DNA of 64,000 nt from Mantis religiosa. Lineage: Eukaryota; Arthropoda; Insecta; Mantodea; Mantidae. Position 1 is the first letter of the stretch, and each line of letters opens with the position of its first letter. The translations under genes were made by a program, and so were the position numbers. The notes beneath the pieces are model-generated. The model searched no databases and was not told where the DNA came from. It was given only the letters and a program-made list of their open reading frames with translations. Location of the stretch: assembly GCA_030765055.1 (NCBI GenBank), contig JAUKNK010000151.1, forward strand, positions 528,430 through 592,429. Reading direction: 5' to 3'. Positions 58,493 through 64,000 of the stretch are shown one piece after another.

Positions 58493-58577
58493 AATGGAGA
58501 GTATTTTGAAGTTGACTGAAGCATTTTTTTGTAAAAAGGACCATCAATAAAGCTTTTATGACAACAATCCGGTTTCT

Positions 58578-58579
58578 AT

Positions 58580-58657
<78 letters not shown>
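58578..58657. repeat. (CTA)n microsatellite joining two truncated mariners
   Basis: About 25 CTA/ACT units between the cut right end of M5 and the headless M6. The M6 side begins GTCGTAGTAGTTTCATTG; the related M3 has GCCGTAGTAGCTTCATTG at the same place, so the microsatellite abuts a natural GTAGTAG word. Confidence 0.93.
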
Positions 58658-59471
58658 GTCGTAGTAGTTTCATTGTTGGTACTCGTGGTTCCCGCCTGTG
58701 AGAAGCAGGCAAATTCAGACATGTGCAGTATCGCCTACCACTGCAATGGAGGTAACATGCAGTTAAAGTTGATGTTAGAGGAAGAACCGGAGTTTCTTTC
58801 AAACGTAATCACTGCTGATGAAACTTAGCTACATCATTTTGATCCTGAGAGCAAACAGCAAAGCTCAGTGTGGAAATCTCCTTCATCACCAACCCCCAAA
58901 AAGGCAAAACTGGTTGCTTCTGTTGGGAAAGTTATGGACATCTCATTCTTTGATATTCATGGAATGGTTTATCAGCATGTTGTACTTGCACACACATCAG
59001 TAACTGAACAATACTACAGGGATGTCCTGAAAACATTGCAAGTCCATATCAGGCGCAAAAGACCACATTTCCGTGAAGCAGGCTGGATGTTGCACCACGA
59101 TAATGCGCGGCCGCATATTACCAAAGTTGTTGCTGAATATCTTGCAAAAATCAACGTGAAGTACATCCCTCACCCTCCCTATAGTCCGGATTTAGCCCCA
59201 TGTGACTTTTTTCTATTCCCTAACTTGAAGAAACGCCTTCGTGGGAGGCATTATCCATCATCAGAAGCAGTGGTAAAGGCTGCGGATGCGATTTTGAAGG
59301 AGGTCTCAAAAATGGTTTCCAGCATGTCTTTGAAGACTGGCAGAAGCGCTGGGACAAGTACATCGCATTCAGGAGAGACTATTTTGAGAATGACCATCAA
59401 AATTATGTGGATGAATAAAGGTACGTTGTTAAAAAAAAACATTGTGATCATTCTTTATTGAACAGCCCTAG
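58658..59471 (+). mobile_element. Mariner M6 (family b), internally deleted, left end missing
   Basis: Right end CTTTATTGAACAGCCCTAG at 59453-59471, followed by TA. The left terminal repeat and about 80 bp are absent, replaced by the CTA microsatellite. The internal junction ATGGAGGTAACATGCAG is the same as in M2 and lacks about 390 bp found in M3. Confidence 0.9.
58745..59418 (+). pseudogene. Mariner M6 transposase lacking its DNA-binding domain
   Basis: After the junction the frame reads MQLKLMLEEEPEFLSNVITADET then a TAG (58827) just after the first catalytic block. It remains open from 58868 to 59461 with GWMLHHDNARPHITKVV (second Asp) and PYSPDLAPCDFFLFPNLKK (third Asp intact). The C-terminal end is frameshifted after about 59310. 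The helix-turn-helix domain is absent, as in M2. Confidence 0.87.
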
Positions 59472-59473
59472 TA

Positions 59474-60124
59474 TATCAAGTGATGTCGTTAGAAAATCTC
59501 AAGAAAATACAGCAACAGTTATTCCTTTATCAAGTGATCAGCGGAAATATTGATAGAATTAGAATTTTACAAGAAATTAATTTAAACACCAGTCATCCAA
59601 AACTTAGGTACCATTTCTTATTTTATTATAATAAATCCAAGACGTTAATTGACTAGAACTCTCCGCTTATAAAGATGGTAGCTCAGTACAATCATCTTAT
59701 TGACATTTACCATCTTTATTTCTGTAGTATCTTTTGTTTTATAAAAAGGGCATTATTTGGTAGCTCATTAACTTTAATGTGATATCATCCAATAATTATC
59801 TTATCAATAATATGTAATCCTGTATTTCCTTCACTTCCAGGTTTGTTACGTATATTTCAACAGTTGTATGTTCTTTATGCTTTTGGTTATTTGTATATTG
59901 GTCGCCAATCTAGAAAGTGATTGACATTTCGTACAGAGAGAGAGGCGACGTTGCCGCTTATTGCTGCTACTTGGAGAGTGCGATAGGATTACGCGAGGGA
60001 AGGTGATTCAGTTGCGACTGCAATGGGTATTTTATTATTATTAATAATTATTTATAATACTGTACACAAAGACAATAGTACATTCGTGGATCAACAAGCA
60101 AGAACACATCAATGTAAAGACCAT
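59474..60124. other. AT-rich spacer, no gene recognised
   Basis: No supported frame or repeat. Confidence 0.4.
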
Positions 60125-60142
60125 CATAACAAAAGAGGCATA

Positions 60143-60510
60143 CCTGTGACATCTTGATGCTTGTTGAAGTGGGAAAATGTGGCTTACATAATTTTTTCCG
60201 AGAGTTTCTAATTTATGCCCTAATGTCTTTCTTCTTTAAAATACTTTTCTTTGCCAGTCTTAAACTTAATGCCCTTACTGATACCTACAGCGCGGGAAGT
60301 CCTATCAAGCACTTAGAGAATGGAATACTAGACTCCCCTTTCAATTTCTCCTCATCGAAGTATTCTCTCACAGAGCATATTATTTCCCGTGTATGTCCTT
60401 TAATTGGAATACCTTTACCAAATATAGTTTTATTTGGTTCCCGAGCACGTTCAGGTTTTTTCTTATCAGTATATTTAGACATAATTAAACATTCATTAAA
60501 CACAATTGCA
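60143..60510 (-). pseudogene. Possible N-terminal piece of a DDE_3-type transposase or a derived gene
   Basis: The minus-strand frame 60503-60285 contains PIKGHTREIICSVREYFDEE and KLKGESSIPFSKCLIGLPA. This resembles the N-terminal helix-turn-helix start of insect DDE_3-like transposases ('GHTREII.NV..YF..E...G....P......A.ATGVS..TV'). In the next frame, about 60300-60143, the text continues VSVRALSLRLAKKSI and ends at ATGTCACAG-GTATG, which looks like a splice donor. No catalytic domain is nearby. It is either a decayed fragment or the first exon of something. Weak support. Confidence 0.45.
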
Positions 60511-60654
60511 AATGATCACAACACGCGCCCAGATACACGAACTCAGGTACACGTAAACCAAGGCAAATTGCCACAAATAAAATGCAAAGTAACTTGCCAG
60601 TACAGCATCTCTAACTGTGAGGCCATTCTGTTTATGCAGCGTTATCAGAAGAGA

Positions 60655-60797
60655 AATGAAAACCTAGGTATTGTGGAAATTAATTGTTCTTTCACACTGG
60701 CCGTGTGTAGGCTAAATTGTGGAAACGTAGAGTCAGACTGAAAAATTCAATGCCATAGCCGGGATTTGAACCACGGATCTGCTTTCCGTCCAGCCGC
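60655..60797 (-). mobile_element. tRNA-derived SINE, family 4, minus-strand copy
   Basis: The head part, minus strand, reads GTGCGGCTGGACGGAAAGCA then GTGGTTCAAATCCCGGCTAT. Body: GCATTGAATTTTTCAGTCTG, ACTCTACGTTTCCACAATTT, ACACACGGCCAGTGTGAAAG. The first bases of the head are missing. Confidence 0.78.
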
Positions 60798-60968
60798 ACT
60801 ACCATTAATTGACCTAATAGTGGTTAACTATAAAGCCCGGGCCTTAAAGTACTTACACGTTGTAAGTCACCATTGAGGTAGTTGTCTCATGTGTTTATGA
60901 TAACTCCTAAGTGGTTTACCGGGAAAATACGAGTCAGTTGGAGAATTTGATGTCATATCGGCACGTTG

Positions 60969-61076
60969 GCCATAGTAGCACAATGGTAGTGCGGCTGGAC
61001 GGAAACCAGAAGATCCGTGGTTCAAATCCCGGCTATGGCATTGAATTTTTCAGTTTGACTCTACGTTTCCACCTAG
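60969..61076 (+). mobile_element. tRNA-derived SINE, family 4, plus-strand copy
   Basis: The head 60969-61039 has a perfect 7-bp acceptor-like pairing (GCCATAG with CTATGGC) and a GCAC/GTGC D-stem. However, the T-stem has two mismatches and the base before the would-be anticodon is C, not U, so it is not counted as a tRNA gene. The body TTGAATTTTTCAGTTTGACT and CTACGTTTCCACCTAGG is shortened. With the minus copy at 60655-60797 it forms an inverted pair. Confidence 0.75.
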
Positions 61077-61277
61077 GTATTGTATTTACTGCAGCGTTTG
61101 CGTAACTCGCTTGCCCGCAAGTCATGCTAAGCACGTGTTAGAATATCGGCAACCAAGGTTTATCGTCTAACATTGTCATGGAAACGTCTAGACTCTAATT
61201 GGTCCCTCTAATCGTTACCATGACAACCGTTATGACGCACTCATCCCCCCATTTATTTAGAGCGTTCTTCCATGTGG

Positions 61278-61290
61278 TTACTGTCAATCA
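61278..61290. repeat. Left target-site duplication of SINE-3, copy 2
   Basis: TTACTGTCAATCA, repeated exactly at 61536-61548. Confidence 0.95.
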
Positions 61291-61535
61291 AATGTGTAGT
61301 GTTTAACGCCCGCTTTTACTACATACGGCACCGCAGGCGATGACACTGATGATACATGAGATGGAGATGGAGCACCGGTGGAATGAGATGGCGGGAGAAA
61401 CCGGCGATCCAGGAGAAAACCCGCCCAGCGCCGTGTTGTCCATCACAAATCTCACTTTGCGGTCGACTGGGATCGAACCCGGGCCGCCTTGGTGAGAGCC
61501 AAGCGGTCTAACCACTGAGCCACGGCGCGGCCAGT
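61291..61535 (-). mobile_element. tRNA-derived SINE, family 3, copy 2
   Basis: Minus-strand SINE with head CGCGCCGTGGCTCAGTGG and B-box GGGTTCGATCCCAG. The body is shared with 15748-15994, and the same 3' end ACTACAC lies beside the duplication. The perfect 13-bp flanking duplication indicates a fairly young insertion. Confidence 0.95.
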
Positions 61536-61548
61536 TTACTGTCAATCA
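61536..61548. repeat. Right target-site duplication of SINE-3, copy 2
   Basis: Exact copy of 61278-61290. Confidence 0.95.
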
Positions 61549-62562
61549 CATTCTAGTTTGGCGACCAGTATAGTTCTTAGATGGTTCATAATTACATTAT
61601 TTTTATGCTTGTCAGTTGCTACTTGCTTTTCATTTAACAATTCTGTGTTTTATATCATTTGATGTGTAGTTGTTAGGTATACATTTTATTTTTATATTTT
61701 TCTTTGCTTATAATGAAATTTGTTATTCATATAGTGATGTAATGAACTGCACACATGATAACTGTAGCAATGCCCTATAACAGCAAATTGAAATAAATAC
61801 ATCTTAGGATAAATGTACTTCCTTATTTACATTATATCGTTAACACCACGTCACCACGCGGAACCTGGATTATGTAATGAGTGGAATGAGGAAATGGAAA
61901 TCGTGCTAGAGCAGATTAATTACCGGTATTTGCGTTACCAACCAGGGAAACCCAGGAAATACAGGGACAGTCCAGGTAGTCAAACTGAATCCAAATGCTA
62001 CTCTCGTGTTTTACTACCTGGCATAACCTGATGTTTAGAAATGTTAAACGATATATTATCATTCATCCATATTAGTAAGCTCTTTCCGAGATATTCTCTG
62101 TTATTGGATCTGATTTTCAAATTCAGCATCTGCAACTGCTACGCCCAAATGATTGCAGTGCCCTCTTTGATTGCTTTGGAGATAAATAGCGCCATTACCC
62201 GGTTGAATGTTGAAATATAAGTGTGACTAAGGCGAGATGCAAGAATGGGGTTAAATAAATGAGAACAACGCCTTTCCGAGGCAAATTGAGCTAAGTAATT
62301 CAATACATCTCAAATGGAAGTCGTATATAACAAGGGAATTCAATCTCTTCAAATAAAGACGCAGCGAGAAAATGACATCGTATCCTAGAAATAAAATCTG
62401 AACGTCGCAACCCGTTACCTAGGTTACCACATTGGGACATAGATTTGAACTTTACAGTCTGTTTTAATATCAAGAACTTTTAACTTTAATTTTCACCTAA
62501 TTTTTTGATAAAACTCAACCATCTTAACGCCTAATAAACTGCAGAAAAGAAAAGTTTGTATT
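61549..62562. other. Spacer, no gene recognised
   Basis: No supported frame or repeat. Confidence 0.45.
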
Positions 62563-62597
62563 AGGTGCGTTCAAGTTATAACACTTCCTATTTTTTT
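62563..62597 (+). repeat. Terminal inverted repeat of a Tc1/mariner-like family
   Basis: AGGTGCGTTCAAGTTATAAC followed by ACTTCCTATTTTTTT, the complement of 12752-12784. Probably the left end of a broken element that could include 62598-62690. Confidence 0.7.
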
Positions 62598-62689
62598 CAG
62601 GACTGGGACCAGAAAGGAACTTATCTTTGTTTTTGTTTTTCTAATATACATGGACTCTTTGTGAATGCCTGACAGACATTGCAGTGCTT

Positions 62690-62880
62690 TACAGTGCATA
62701 GATTGAAATTCATCGCCAGTTGAGTGAGACATGTGGTGATGGTACCATGTAAATAGTGTAATGTACTCTCCCAATTGTGTATTATATTCTCCCAAAGTTG
62801 CACGTGTGTTCTATTATTGCTTCAAAGGTTATGGCCTGTTGAAATAGTTCAGGTTTATATGGATCACACTGTAGATCGGC
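62690..62880 (-). pseudogene. Fragment of the QQDGATCHTS transposase repeat, with an empty SINE-3 site
   Basis: Matches 15670-16045 without the SINE: TCCCAATTGTGTATTATATT, CTCCCAAAGTTGCACGTGTG, TTCAAAGGTTATGGCCTGTT, GATCACACTG. The 15.7-kb copy has a SINE-3 exactly after TTCAAAGGTTATG, so this locus preserves the unoccupied sequence. No coding content remains. Confidence 0.85.
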
Positions 62881-63710
62881 CACTAGAATCGAACCAACCC
62901 AGCCAAGCCGCTGGATTTCCATTGTCAACAATAAAAACAAATATTCAAACATCAGATTATGAATCCCGCAAAATTAAAAATTTCTGTTACTTTTTTATCA
63001 TACCCTGCTGCGGATTGTCTGCCAAATTCAACAACGAAAAAGCCAAGTAGCAATCAGCCAAAGTGTCCATAAATCATTGCCGTTGACAGGTACTTATTCC
63101 ATGGCCACCCTCTGTTTGCCTTTGTGAAGATTTGGTTACATTTCCGTTAGGCTTTGCTTTTTCTTTTCTCCCGCGTCTTGAGTTACATCGCGGAAGACAA
63201 AAATCTTATCATAATTTATCTCGGGGAGGTGGAGAAAACAAGTGAATACGATGAGGGGTGTAATACTTTACATTGCTTTAACAGGCAGCAGTTTACGAAA
63301 TATAGAGACGTTCCCAACGACAACTGACTGTAAAATTTACGATCGCCAAGCGAATATTACACGGTAAATTACGGAAAGGAATAATTATGAGCCAGCCACG
63401 CATTTCTTGTCCTTGTAGATAAATCTTACGTTTTATTTGCAAGAAAAAGACCCTTTTCTTGGAGCTTTCTGCGCCTCCGAAAGTTTGTCCATGCGTTTTT
63501 CTTAACCGTAACGAAAACAAACAAGCTACCATCAGAAATGGTTAAACTAAGCGCGATGTGACGGATTTGAAATTCCTTTCTATTCACAGCAAGAGTAAGA
63601 AAAAGGGGAAAAGTATTAGAAAGTTTAAATAACAACGAATAACCTGCAAATGTTTAATTCCATAAAAAAAATGGACGCGATGCGACAGATTTGAGGTTCC
63701 TTGAACAAAA
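62881..63710. other. AT-rich spacer, no gene recognised
   Basis: No supported frame or repeat. Confidence 0.45.
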
Positions 63711-63874
63711 AGAAAGAGAAACAAAGAAGAATGGAAGGAAAGAAGGAAAGAAAGAAAGAAAGAAAGAAAGAGACAAAAAAGTAAGAAAGAAAGAAAGACA
63801 GAAGGAAAGAAAGAAAGAAAGAGAAAATAGTAAGAAGGAAAGAAGGAAAGAGAGAAAGAAAGACTGAAGGATAG

Positions 63875-63907
<33 letters not shown>

Positions 63908-63914
63908 AAGAGAG

Positions 63915-63997
<83 letters not shown>

Positions 63998-64000
63998 AAA
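63711..64000 (+). repeat. (GAAA)n-type purine microsatellite
   Basis: Imperfect GAAA/GGAA repeats become a nearly perfect GAAA run in the last 80 bp and continue past the window edge. Confidence 0.97.

Larger units (their letters stand above)
56180..58577 (+). mobile_element. Mariner M5 (family d) carrying a Jockey-type gag segment
   Basis: The left end CCAGGGGGACCCAAAAGAAA follows a TA at 56178-56179. The right terminal repeat survives only as CCGGTTTCT (58569-58577), the complement of AGAAACCGG at the left end, and then runs into a CTA microsatellite. The transposase starts at 56372 (ATGGCAACTTTAAAAGAACA), is broken at about 56411 by a foreign GC-richer block to about 57790, then continues with catalytic-domain sequence. 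Some 60 codons of mariner text are missing at the insertion. Confidence 0.86.

Noticed and set aside
60969..61039. tRNA-like cloverleaf candidate
   Set aside because: The acceptor stem pairs perfectly, but the T-stem has mismatches, the residue before the putative anticodon is C instead of U, and the same sequence recurs as the head of other SINE-4 copies.

Overview
This is a eukaryotic, almost certainly insect, intergenic window built nearly entirely of transposable elements (TEs) and satellites. The clues are several tRNA-derived SINE families, six recognisable Tc1/mariner copies, Jockey-type and RNase H-bearing LINEs, short-LTR Gypsy-type elements, AT-rich spacers and very long microsatellites. 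No host protein-coding gene, rRNA or functional tRNA gene could be supported. The style fits a large insect genome such as cockroach or termite, but that assignment is inference from TE character only.

Layout. 0-9 kb: a 108-bp satellite array, a tRNA-SINE, a hAT transposase remnant, then an RNase H-type LINE (about 4.0-7.9 kb) split by a nearly intact mariner and by a Jockey-like LINE fragment, then about 190 perfect TAA repeats. 9-17 kb: single SINE copies, a Jockey fragment, several broken DDE transposases and an LTR remnant. 17-23 kb: a 108-bp array interrupted by a near full-ORF2 Jockey element with an 11-bp target duplication. 24-27 kb: a LINE inserted in a SINE. 27-40 kb: four further 108-bp arrays plus an internally deleted mariner. 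41-50 kb: a mariner split by a gutted Gypsy element, then a second mariner holding about 37 in-frame copies of an 81-bp piece of its own transposase gene and a solo LTR. 51-53 kb: a 124-bp array and a 170-bp duplication. 54-64 kb: another 108-bp array, a mariner carrying a retrotransposon gag fused through a CTA microsatellite to a second mariner, SINEs, transposase fragments and a terminal GAAA microsatellite.

The main theme is conversion of TEs into satellites. Three unrelated arrays each derive from a recognisable dispersed element: the 108-bp unit is the 3' body of a tRNA-SINE (heads still attached to several arrays), the 81-bp unit is a mariner helix-turn-helix coding segment, and the 124-bp unit is part of a dispersed repeat seen singly elsewhere in the window. 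The second theme is nesting, which gives a relative order of insertions.
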